Of a stretch of DNA of 64,000 bases, positions 42,184-50,421 are shown in pieces (positions within the stretch are counted from its first letter, which is position 1; the number at the start of each line of letters is the position of its first letter). Location of the stretch: contig NZ_CP023671.1 of NCBI RefSeq assembly GCF_003606265.1, forward strand, positions 3,335,423 through 3,399,422, given 5' to 3'. Under the pieces are notes generated by a model. It was not told where the DNA came from and ran no database searches. It saw only the letters and a list, made by a program, of their open reading frames with translations. The stretch is from Clostridium septicum (GTDB lineage Bacteria; Bacillota; Clostridia; Clostridiales; Clostridiaceae). The position numbers and the translations under genes are program-made.

Positions 42184-42894
42184 ATGGAGTTAAGCTTAGA
42201 AAATATTAAAAAAAATTATGGAAATAAAGAAGTGTTAAAAGGAGCTTCTTTTATTTTTAAAAAAGGAAAAATATATGGATTACTAGGTCGTAATGGAGCA
42301 GGTAAAACTACACTTTTTAATTGCATAAGTGGTGAGATTAAATGTGATAATGGAAAGATAATATTATCAGAAGATGGAGATTCTACAGAAATTTTAGATT
42401 ATTCAAAGGTAGGGTATGTGTTTTCAGAGCCAGTTCTTCCTGAATTTTTAACAGGCTATGAATTTCTAAAGTTTTATATAGATATTAATAAAAACAAAAT
42501 AGATAATATACTAACTATTGAAGAGTATTTTGACATAATAAAAATAAATAAAGAGGATAGATATAGACTTATAAAGGGATATTCCCATGGAATGAAAAAT
42601 AAAATTCAAATGTTATGTTTTTTAATAAGTAGACCACCTGTAATTTTATTAGATGAACCATTAACATCATTTGATGTAGTAGTAGCTCTTGAAATAAAGA
42701 ATTTATTAAAAAGGATAAAAAGTAATCATATAATAATTTTTTCAACACATATTTTGCAGTTAGCAACAGATTTATGTGATGAAATAGTTGTATTAAACAA
42801 TGGAGTTTTAGAAGGAGTAGATAATAAAATTTTAAATAGTTCAGATTTTGAAGAAAAAATTATAAATATCTTAAAGGAGGAAACTAATGATTAG
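42184..42894 (+). CDS. ABC transporter ATP-binding protein
   Basis: About 236 residues from ATG 42184 behind AGGGGGAGA. Walker A LLGRNGAGKTTL, signature YSHGMKNKIQML, Walker B PVILLDEPLTSFDV, switch ILQLATDL after FSTH. It overlaps the permease gene by 8 bases. The FSEPVLPEFLTG segment replaces the usual Q-loop surroundings of importers, as in export-type ATPases. Confidence 0.92.
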   Translation: MELSLENIKKNYGNKEVLKGASFIFKKGKIYGLLGRNGAGKTTLFNCISGEIKCDNGKIILSEDGDSTEILDYSKVGYVFSEPVLPEFLTGYEFLKFYIDINKNKIDNILTIEEYFDIIKINKEDRYRLIKGYSHGMKNKIQMLCFLISRPPVILLDEPLTSFDVVVALEIKNLLKRIKSNHIIIFSTHILQLATDLCDEIVVLNNGVLEGVDNKILNSSDFEEKIINILKEETND

Positions 42895-44479
42895 AACCTT
42901 TATTAATACATATAAAGTATCATTTGCAGAAGAAGCAAATACCTTTATATACTTTTTAAAGAAGATTCCTTTTATAGGTAAAAAATTTTCTGATGAGTTA
43001 TATAACAAGACTAATATAAAGTTAACACTAGGTATTATATCAGAGGTATTTGGAATACTTTTTAAGTTTGTGGGAAAAATTATATATGTTTTTCTTATGA
43101 TTATATTGGCTACAAAGTTTCTTATAAAGGGTGATTATGATAAACATATAGTTTATTTGCAAATCTTTTTTTTCTTAAGCCTTTTTATGGGACCTTTGTT
43201 AGGGACTATGATATTTGACTCAGATAAAAAAGTGTTTAATATGATTAATTTAATGCGAGTTAATGCAAGGGATTATTATTTAAGTCAAATTATATATATA
43301 AGGTTAGCAGATTTTATATTTTTTGTTCCAGCTATATTAATAATGGGAGTTCCTTTTTTAAAAGCTATATTACTACTTATAGAGTTTACTTCTCTTAGAT
43401 TTATAGTAGAAGCTATAGGACTATACATATATGATAAAAAAAAGAAAATAATTTGCAAAAAGACTTATTTTTTTGTAGGAATATTTATTATAGGGTTGGC
43501 AGCAGCATATCTTTTGCCTTATTTAGGTTATATAATAGATTTTAATAAAATATTATTTAATTTATTTATTTTTTTATGTATAGCTATTTTAGGTACATTA
43601 AGTTTTTTATATTTATGGAAATATAAAAGATATACTAGATTAGCAAAAGAATATATAACAAAAGATAAGATTTTTATTAGTGATGAGTTAGTTTCTGATA
43701 TTAATTTTTCAGATGTAGAAATTGATGAGAATAAAATAGAAAAAAGTCAACTAATTTCTAAAGTTTATGAAGATAAAGAAGGATATGAATATTTAAATTC
43801 ACTATTCTTTTTAAGACACAGAAAAATAATGGTTAATTCAATAAAGATTAGAGTGGTAATAATAGGTATTTTATGTTTAATAGCTATGATTACATTATTT
43901 TTTATGCCAAATTTAAAAATTCAAATGGTTGATGCTATTACAATATCAACTCCATTAATGGTATTTATAATGTACACAATTTCAACCACAGAAAGAATTT
44001 GCAAAGCTATGTTTTATAATTGTGATAAAAGTCTTTTAAGGTATTCATATTACACAGAAGGAAAAGTTATTTTATCAAATTTTACATCAAGATTAAAAAA
44101 AATTGTATCACTTAATATTATACCAGCTATAGCACTATGTGTAGCTTTTATAATTTTAATAATTTGGTGTGGACAAGCCTCTTCTCTAATTAAAATAATA
44201 CCTACATTAATATGTATAATATGCTTATCAGCATTTTTTTCTATTCATCATTTATTTATGTATTATGTAATACAACCATATACTTCAGAATTAACAATTA
44301 AAAGTCCGACTTTTAAAGTTGTAAATTGGATTGTTTATATTTTAAGTTATAGATGTTTACATTATAAAACATCTTCATATTATTTTAGTATAGGGGTTAG
44401 TATAGCAACTATAATATATATGATAATTGCACTTATAGTAATTTATAAAGTAGCTCCAAAAACATTTAAATTAAAATGA
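42887..44479 (+). CDS. large ABC transporter permease
   Basis: 530 residues with about 12 hydrophobic segments in two groups (residues 40-240 and 320-525), separated by a cytoplasmic stretch (TKDKIFISDELVSDINFSDV). No signature of a known substrate. Coupled by overlap to the ATPase. The size and symmetry suggest two permease halves fused in one chain. Probably an exporter; what it exports is unknown. Confidence 0.82.
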   Translation: MIRTFINTYKVSFAEEANTFIYFLKKIPFIGKKFSDELYNKTNIKLTLGIISEVFGILFKFVGKIIYVFLMIILATKFLIKGDYDKHIVYLQIFFFLSLFMGPLLGTMIFDSDKKVFNMINLMRVNARDYYLSQIIYIRLADFIFFVPAILIMGVPFLKAILLLIEFTSLRFIVEAIGLYIYDKKKKIICKKTYFFVGIFIIGLAAAYLLPYLGYIIDFNKILFNLFIFLCIAILGTLSFLYLWKYKRYTRLAKEYITKDKIFISDELVSDINFSDVEIDENKIEKSQLISKVYEDKEGYEYLNSLFFLRHRKIMVNSIKIRVVIIGILCLIAMITLFFMPNLKIQMVDAITISTPLMVFIMYTISTTERICKAMFYNCDKSLLRYSYYTEGKVILSNFTSRLKKIVSLNIIPAIALCVAFIILIIWCGQASSLIKIIPTLICIICLSAFFSIHHLFMYYVIQPYTSELTIKSPTFKVVNWIVYILSYRCLHYKTSSYYFSIGVSIATIIYMIIALIVIYKVAPKTFKLK

Positions 44480-44494
44480 TAAAGGGTGATTTTA

Positions 44495-45223
44495 ATGAGG
44501 GAAAAAATAGCTATAATTTCAGATGTACATGGAAACCTAAATGCATTGAATACTGTGTTTAATGATATAAATAAGCGTGGAATAACTAGAATTATATGTT
44601 TAGGTGATTTAGTAGGAAAGGGACCTAATACAGAAGAAGTTGTTGATAAAGTTAAAAATAATTGTGAAATAGTTATTAAAGGTAACTGGGACTATCTTGT
44701 ATCAGAAGTAAATAATAAATACTTTGTAAAATGGCATAAAGAAAAATTAAGAAATGATCAATTAGAATATCTAAAAAACCTTCCAATATATAGTGAATTT
44801 TATATAAGTGGAAATTTAGTTAGAATTTTTCATTCATCAATTAAAGATTTGTTTTTTAGAGTTGCAGTAGAATCAACAAAGGAAGATAAGCTTAAATTAT
44901 TTATACCACCACAATTAAATGGAAAAGAAGCTGATATTGTTATATATGGACATTTACATTATGCATTTATAGAATACTTTGCTGGTAAAACATTGATAAA
45001 TGTAGGTAGTGTAGGAAATCCTTTAGAAATTAGTGAGGCAGCTTATGCAATAATTGAAGGGGAATATAATTCAAAAAAGAAAGATGTAATCTCTACATCA
45101 ATAATAAGAATTCCTTATGATGTAAATAAATCTATAGAAGATGCTGAAAAAAGTGATATGCCAGATAAAGAAGAATATATATATGAATTAAAATATGCAA
45201 TATATAGAGGATTAAAGAAGTGA
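44495..45223 (+). CDS. YfcE-like metallophosphoesterase
   Basis: About 242 residues from ATG 44495 (the upstream GTG is inside the AAGGGTG site). Metal-binding motifs in order: IISDVHGNLNAL, CLGDLVGKGP, IKGNWDYLV, and YGHLHYAFIEYFAGKTLINV with GSVGNP. This is the calcineurin-like fold of YfcE/MJ0936 phosphodiesterases. Starts 16 bases after the ABC permease, so it may be in the same transcript; the substrate is unknown. Confidence 0.88.
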   Translation: MREKIAIISDVHGNLNALNTVFNDINKRGITRIICLGDLVGKGPNTEEVVDKVKNNCEIVIKGNWDYLVSEVNNKYFVKWHKEKLRNDQLEYLKNLPIYSEFYISGNLVRIFHSSIKDLFFRVAVESTKEDKLKLFIPPQLNGKEADIVIYGHLHYAFIEYFAGKTLINVGSVGNPLEISEAAYAIIEGEYNSKKKDVISTSIIRIPYDVNKSIEDAEKSDMPDKEEYIYELKYAIYRGLKK

Positions 45224-45293
45224 ATTTTTAATATTTATGCTCAAATAACCTTAAAAAACATATATTAATATAAATTAATAATGAGGTTTTTTT

Positions 45294-46061
45294 ATGAGTA
45301 AAAATTTAAATAAAATCTTAGATGTAAGGGAAGTAGTTATTGAAGTTAAATATGGTGATACTACTGGTAATGGGCACAATGATAAGATATCTTTAATTGA
45401 AATTCATGAAAATAATAAGCAGCATAAGTTTACAGGAGAAATATTTATTAGAGTTGAAAATGGACTTACAGGACATATTGATAGAATAGACCTAGAAAGC
45501 CACACAGGTATTACCTATAAATTATATTTAGGTAATTTTACAACTAATTATAAAGAAGACATATTAGTCCAAGGCTTTAACTATATTTTAGAAGATAAAA
45601 ATAATAACTATATATTTTCTTATATAGATAGAAAATATAAAGAGATATTTAATGGTCATAAGTTTTTAGAGGAATATATTATAGAAGCTGTTTATAAAGA
45701 TAATTATATAATAGAAGTTTATTGTAAAAGATTAAATATGATGTATTTAATTACAATAAAATATTATAATAAAAAATGGTTATCTAAAATATATGATAAA
45801 TTTGGAATACTAAGTATAAACGCTAAACTTATAAATACAGATTTAAATGCAGTTTATCCAATAGGATCAACTTGGGGAGAAGAGTTTGGATCTCAAGAAG
45901 AGCTATATATATATCAAACATTAATAAGTCATGATAAAGAAAAGGTTATAGCTATAATACAAAATAGACTAAAGTGGAAAAATGGTAGGTTTGTAGTTAT
46001 CCTTCAAAATATAGCGGTTTTTGGAGAAGATAGATATAAGATTAAAACTACAGGTATATGA
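45294..46061 (+). CDS. hypothetical protein with an FG-GAP/VCBS-like calcium motif
   Basis: 255 residues. Near the start VIEVKYGDTTGNGHNDKISL has the GDxTGNGxNDxI spacing of FG-GAP/VCBS beta-propeller repeats that bind calcium. The rest is beta-rich (GNFTTNYKEDILVQGFNYIL, YLITIKYYNKKWLSKIY). No signal peptide, so it would be cytoplasmic unless the start lies elsewhere; the ribosome binding site (TGAGGT) is weak. Similar proteins in Clostridium are usually secreted with a signal peptide. Confidence 0.6.
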   Translation: MSKNLNKILDVREVVIEVKYGDTTGNGHNDKISLIEIHENNKQHKFTGEIFIRVENGLTGHIDRIDLESHTGITYKLYLGNFTTNYKEDILVQGFNYILEDKNNNYIFSYIDRKYKEIFNGHKFLEEYIIEAVYKDNYIIEVYCKRLNMMYLITIKYYNKKWLSKIYDKFGILSINAKLINTDLNAVYPIGSTWGEEFGSQEELYIYQTLISHDKEKVIAIIQNRLKWKNGRFVVILQNIAVFGEDRYKIKTTGI

Positions 46062-46237
46062 AGTAAGAATAAAAAGTTACTTATGTTCTTAGAATAATAA
46101 TATCTTTTCATGAGTATATGAAACAAAACATACCTGTCAAATAACACTTACCTTTAATTAACTTTAGTTTAAAGGTTATAGATATAATTAAAAGTATAGC
46201 AAAATATAGATGGAAAATAAGAATATATAAATTTATT

Positions 46238-46278
46238 AAAGTAGTATTCAATTAAGTTAGAATACTACTTTATTTTTA
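46238..46278 (+). terminator. terminator
   Basis: AAAGTAGTATTC (46238-46249) pairs with GAATACTACTTT (46260-46271), then T-rich; probably ends the 45294 transcript. Confidence 0.8.
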
Positions 46279-46404
46279 GAAAAATATATAACATATTATT
46301 CTTTATGTGTAGAAAATATAAATTTATCTCGAAAACAAGTTAACAAATATGATTAGTAATAATGAAGAAAAATACTAATAAAAGTGAATGAAAAATAATA
46401 AAAT

Positions 46405-46448
46405 AATAAGCCATCCTATAAGTTTAACTTTATGGGATGGCTATTTTT
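46405..46448. terminator. terminator of the DUF1002 gene
   Basis: AGCCATCC (46409-46416) pairs with GGATGGCT (46435-46442), with further AT pairs inside; A-run before and T-run after. Confidence 0.8.
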
Positions 46449-46455
46449 ATATTTA

Positions 46456-47628
46456 TTAATTTCTTTGTGATGTTGAAGATGGTTGAGATTCAGTATTAGT
46501 AGTATTTACTTCACTTTCAGTATTTGTATTAGAGATAGATTGTTCTTTTTCTTTATTTACATCTTCCTTGAGTTTATTATCATCTTCAGAATTAGAATTA
46601 TTTTTTTCAGAATTTAATTTTTCATCACTTTTATTATCTGTGGTTTTGTTTTCCTCATTATTATCAGAATTTAAATTAGAATTATTAGTGGTAGCAGGAT
46701 TATTTGAATTCTTATTATCTAAGTTATCTATAGCTTCTTTATTACCTAGTGATTTAAACCATTCCCCTATACTTTTAAAGAAGTCAGAAATACCATCTAG
46801 AAGTTTTTGGAAAAATCCACTTTCTGATAATTCTTTACCTGCATTTTTAAGTGCATTTGATAACTGATCCCCTAAATTATTTAGTGTGTTTTTAACTTTA
46901 CTATAATCAATGTCTAAATTATTTATTTCAGTCATTAGACTTTTAATATTGTCTTTTTGGTTATTTGTTAAATTAACTTTATAGTCTTCAGTTAAATTAT
47001 CCACTATTTTATTAACTTCAGTATCATTTTTAGGAGCTTTTTTAATAACTTCTGTTTTAATGTCATTTATAACTGCAGCAGCTTCATCAGCACCAATTTC
47101 ATCTGCTAGTTTAGATGTAGTTTCAATTTCTTTTTGAGCAACTTTTTTATTTTTTAGAGAAAGTTCTTCTCCTTTAGCTTGTTCAAATCCTTTTAGTATT
47201 CCAGATAAAGCAGATGTACCTGTAACAGGAAATGGGGAACTTGCTTTAACTTCAGCACTAGTAACACCAGAAGTAACTAATGCATTAGATAACATTAGTC
47301 CTGTTACTTCCGTTAGATTATTGGCTTGTACATTAATTCCGCCTTTATCAGTAAGTTTTACATATGATGATGAATAACATCCACCTTGATAATTTGATTT
47401 GTCGTTAGGGTCAAGACCTAGTTGTCTGATTATATCATCGTTAGTTATTCTATCTATACTAACTTTATCTTTAGAAACACCAAACTCTTTTAGCATTTGT
47501 TCTTCTTGATAATCATTTAAATCTATTCCAAATGTTACTCTTTCTTTATTTTGAGCCTGTACATTTACTGTAAAGCATGAAACTGCAATAGCAGAAGCTG
47601 TAATTAAACTAAAAATTTTCTTCTTCAT
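46456..47628 (-). CDS. secreted DUF1002 protein with low-complexity tail
   Basis: 390 residues; AAGGAG well placed before the ATG. A signal peptide (MKKKIFSLITASAIAVSCFT, cleavage after VQA) leads into the DUF1002 domain (residues about 30-245: TFGIDLNDYQEEQMLKEFGV, GGCYSSSYVKLTDKGGINVQ, ADEIGADEAAAVINDIKTEV). From about 300 on there is a low-complexity Asn/Ser/Glu/Lys tail with many NS and EN pairs. Exported. The upstream region was separated from it by an IS6-type element at 47653, only 25 bases before its start. Confidence 0.88.
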   Translation of the reverse strand: MKKKIFSLITASAIAVSCFTVNVQAQNKERVTFGIDLNDYQEEQMLKEFGVSKDKVSIDRITNDDIIRQLGLDPNDKSNYQGGCYSSSYVKLTDKGGINVQANNLTEVTGLMLSNALVTSGVTSAEVKASSPFPVTGTSALSGILKGFEQAKGEELSLKNKKVAQKEIETTSKLADEIGADEAAAVINDIKTEVIKKAPKNDTEVNKIVDNLTEDYKVNLTNNQKDNIKSLMTEINNLDIDYSKVKNTLNNLGDQLSNALKNAGKELSESGFFQKLLDGISDFFKSIGEWFKSLGNKEAIDNLDNKNSNNPATTNNSNLNSDNNEENKTTDNKSDEKLNSEKNNSNSEDDNKLKEDVNKEKEQSISNTNTESEVNTTNTESQPSSTSQRN

Positions 47629-47644
47629 AATAAATCTCCTTATA

Positions 47645-47652
47645 AATATTAA
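47645..47652. repeat. 8-bp target duplication AATATTAA, left copy
   Basis: Exactly repeated at 48928-48935 on the other side of the IS6-type element. Confidence 0.85.
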
Positions 47653-48927
47653 CGATCTGTTAAGTTATATGAACATTGCTCTTCTCAACCCAAGGAAATA
47701 CAATAGGTTTGCAAGACTAAATAATACCCCCTTCGAAAAGGAGAGAAGAACAATGAGCAAAACTAATATAAAATGCCCACGCTGTAATTCTGATAAACTA
47801 TATAAGTTTGGTATGAATAAGCAGGCTAAACAAAAGTATCAATGTAAGCAGTGTAAGCGCCAATTCGTCCTAGGCGACGGTGACGGACGTCCTAAACTAA
47901 ATAATCCTAAATGTCCTAGATGCGGTAAGGGAACTTACTTACATCATGCATATAAACATTACAATCGCTATAAGTGCAATAACAAGAAGTGTAATCACAT
48001 AATAGTAAAACATCACACCACCAATATTGATACAGCTTCTAGTGAATTAGTTAGTGGTTCCCTTTCAATGAAAGGAATGCGTTTTCCGCTACATGTAATA
48101 CTAACTGCATTAACACTATATTTTTTAAATAATTCATCAACAAGAGCCATTTCTCAATTCTTGATGATTAACTCTGGAATTAAAGTATCTCATGTCACGA
48201 TAGCCAGTTGGACTAATAAATTTGCACCTTTCTTTAAACAAAAGGCTGATAAATTTAAAGCTAGTTTAAACTTACAATCTGACGATTGGCACGCTGATGA
48301 AACAGTAGTATTTATTAATGGTGAAAGATACTACCTTTGGTTAGCTATTGATTCAGAAACTAGATTTATTTTAGCATTTCATTTAACTAAATCTAGAAGT
48401 TCTGATTCAGCATACGCATTGGTAAATGAAGCTAAAAAATTTGGTGAACCAGCTAATTTTATAACTGATAGATTACCTTCATATAATGAAGCCGTGGCTA
48501 CGCTATTGCCCAATACAACTCATATTCCTGTAGCTCCAATGTCTAGTGATACAAATAATAATTTAATTGAATCATTTAATAAAACATTTAAAGCCTGGTA
48601 TAAAACCAAGAAAGGATTCAACTCTTTTCAAAAAGCTAATAACCTTATATATTTATTTATCTTTCACTATAACTTTATTAGACCACATGGATCATTAAAT
48701 AACTGTACTCCAGCAGAAGTTGCCGGCTTCGCCAGCGATAGCTTTTCTAAAAACTCTTGGTTTTCAGCATCTTAATTAAATTTAATACCTTTGATTAACC
48801 TGCAAAAAATCAATGCTATTGTAGGCTTATTTGCCATACAATAAAACATTCAAACTTATATAATTTTCAAAGAGCAAGTAATTCTATGAAAAATCAAGCT
48901 ATTTTTTCATATCAACTTAACAGATTC
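47653..48927 (+). mobile_element. IS6-type insertion sequence, 1275 bp
   Basis: The left end CGATCTGTTAAGTTATATGA and the right end (minus strand) GAATCTGTTAAGTTGATATG are inverted repeats with small differences. The 8-bp duplication AATATTAA flanks it perfectly, as for IS6/IS240-type elements. One intact transposase. It sits in the leader of the DUF1002 gene. Confidence 0.85.
47753..48775 (+). CDS. IS6-family-like DDE transposase with zinc-ribbon N-terminus
   Basis: About 340 residues from ATG 47753 behind AAAAGGAGAG; a longer in-frame start has no such site. Two N-terminal zinc ribbons (CPRCNSDKLYKFGMNKQAKQ with CKQCKRQF, then CPRCGKGTY with CNNKKC). The DDE core follows: SDDWHADETVVFINGERYYL, NFITDRLPSYNEAV and NNNLIESFNKTFKAWYKTKK, the usual IS6/IS240 spacing. 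Full length and intact. Confidence 0.92.
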   Translation: MSKTNIKCPRCNSDKLYKFGMNKQAKQKYQCKQCKRQFVLGDGDGRPKLNNPKCPRCGKGTYLHHAYKHYNRYKCNNKKCNHIIVKHHTTNIDTASSELVSGSLSMKGMRFPLHVILTALTLYFLNNSSTRAISQFLMINSGIKVSHVTIASWTNKFAPFFKQKADKFKASLNLQSDDWHADETVVFINGERYYLWLAIDSETRFILAFHLTKSRSSDSAYALVNEAKKFGEPANFITDRLPSYNEAVATLLPNTTHIPVAPMSSDTNNNLIESFNKTFKAWYKTKKGFNSFQKANNLIYLFIFHYNFIRPHGSLNNCTPAEVAGFASDSFSKNSWFSAS

Positions 48928-48935
48928 AATATTAA
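48928..48935. repeat. 8-bp target duplication AATATTAA, right copy
   Basis: Matches 47645-47652 exactly. Confidence 0.85.
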
Positions 48936-49086
48936 TAATATCATATTAATATTATTAAAATTTACAAGTAAAAATCAACCTTTATTAGAATATTTAAGAT
49001 TATTTTAAGAAGTAATTATTTGACTTAGTATAAAAAAAGTATAAAATATGTATAAAGAAAATAATTAATATCTTTAGGAGAAAAAT

Positions 49087-49329
49087 ATGATTAGTAATAT
49101 AAGAACATTTTATAAAAGTCAAGCAGACTTAGGTTATGCATTAAGAAAATATATAGATGATTATTTTGATAATAAGATTCCAGATGTTGAGTTGAGAGAA
49201 AATATAAGTAAAATAGTTGAAGAAAATAAAGATAAAGTATTTAAAGAAGGGGATATAACTAAAAAACTTCAGCAAATTCTTGGAAAGAATAGATTAAAGA
49301 TTTTAATATCAATAGTAAAAGATATTTAG
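49087..49329 (+). CDS. small TIGR04540-like protein, 80 aa
   Basis: TTTAGGAG precedes the ATG. A small helical acidic/basic protein: MISNIRTFYKSQADLGYALR, then VELRENISKIVEENKDKVFK and ITKKLQQILGKNRLKILISI. The F-Y-K-[SN]-Q start and G-K-[NK]-R-L end fit the TIGR04540 family of clostridia, of unknown function. Single gene. Confidence 0.6.
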   Translation: MISNIRTFYKSQADLGYALRKYIDDYFDNKIPDVELRENISKIVEENKDKVFKEGDITKKLQQILGKNRLKILISIVKDI

Positions 49330-49433
49330 TGGTAAAGTATTTTAGTAGATAAAATTAATTGTTCTAAAAAAATGGTTATGATATAATTAAAAGGTAAAAA
49401 ATGGAATAACTTCTTTGGTAGGGGGAATATTAA

Positions 49434-50336
49434 TTGAATTTAAATGAAGTTTTAATGAAAGTAGTTTCTATGTTTTTAATTATGTCAATAGGAGTTTATG
49501 GAGGGAAAAAGAAAATAGTAACAGATGAATTACAAGAATCTATGACAGGTTTTATTTTTAATATAACACTTCCGTTCCTTATAATTACTTCCTTTAGCTT
49601 TAGCTATGATAGTAGTATGCTGTCAAATATAGTTAAAGCTTTTATTTATAGTTTTCTTTCTTTTATAATTTTGATAATTGTAAACTATATATGTATAAAG
49701 CCAATAGGGGAGAATAAGGGGATGATAATGAAGTTTTCAAATGTATTTTCAAATTGTGGATTTATTGGAGTAATAGCAATTGAAAGTATATTTGGGGCAG
49801 AGGGAATGATTTACGCAAGTATTTTTAATATGACTTTTTATTCATTGCTTTGGATATACGGAAGAAAGGTTTATACAGGAAATAAAAATGAATCTTATGT
49901 AAACCCTGGTACTATTTCTATTTGTTTAGGATTATTAATGGTTATTTTTAATATTAAATTACCTAATTTTATTTATTATAGCTTTAAAGTAGTAGGGGAT
50001 ATAACTACTCCTTTAGTTTTGCTTATAATAGGTTCTATAATAGGTGAGGTTGATTATAGGAGTGTATTTAGTGATATTACAATATATTATTCTGTATTTA
50101 TAAAGCTAATAATAATGCCTGGTATAATATTTATACTAGCAAAGTTGTTAAATGAAGACTCTATGGTTATAAGTACAATTATATTACTTCAAGCAATGCC
50201 AACTAGTGAATTTTCAACTATTTTTGCAAAGAGGTATAAAAATGACTATAAGTATTCAAGTGCTTTAATGTTAGTATCAACATTATTATTTACATTAACA
50301 TTTCCCATTATAGTGAAATTAGTGTTAAAATTCTAA
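49434..50336 (+). CDS. AEC-family (auxin efflux carrier-like) transporter
   Basis: 300 residues and ten hydrophobic helices. TTG start at 49434 behind AGGGGGAAT; the next in-frame ATG is at 49455. ITLPFLIITSFSFSYDSSML is the first-repeat motif of AEC proteins, and SNCGFIGVIAIESIFGAEGM and QAMPTSEFSTIFAKRYKNDY are matching conserved stretches. Members move dicarboxylates such as malate, or amino acids. Cytoplasmic membrane. Confidence 0.85.
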   Translation: MNLNEVLMKVVSMFLIMSIGVYGGKKKIVTDELQESMTGFIFNITLPFLIITSFSFSYDSSMLSNIVKAFIYSFLSFIILIIVNYICIKPIGENKGMIMKFSNVFSNCGFIGVIAIESIFGAEGMIYASIFNMTFYSLLWIYGRKVYTGNKNESYVNPGTISICLGLLMVIFNIKLPNFIYYSFKVVGDITTPLVLLIIGSIIGEVDYRSVFSDITIYYSVFIKLIIMPGIIFILAKLLNEDSMVISTIILLQAMPTSEFSTIFAKRYKNDYKYSSALMLVSTLLFTLTFPIIVKLVLKF

Positions 50337-50344
50337 TTTCTAGT

Positions 50345-50373
50345 TTGACATATAGCTCACATATATATATTAT
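50345..50373 (+). promoter_or_regulatory. housekeeping promoter of the P-loop/LexA fusion gene
   Basis: TTGACA at 50345-50350, spacer of exactly 17 bases, TATTAT at 50368-50373, then 48 bases to the ATG with GGGAGAAGG before it. One of the clearest sigma-A promoters in the window. Confidence 0.75.
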
Positions 50374-50421
50374 TAAAAATAGAGTAGAATAATATGATAG
50401 TATGGGAGAAGGTGACTATAT

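Larger units (their letters stand above)
46062..46455. other. 394-bp intergenic region with two terminators
   Basis: AT-rich, no supported gene. It holds hairpins at 46238-46277 and 46409-46442. A short imperfect repeat (TTACCTTTAATTAACT and AGTTTAAAGGTTAT) at about 46150-46180 can pair weakly. Confidence 0.5.
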
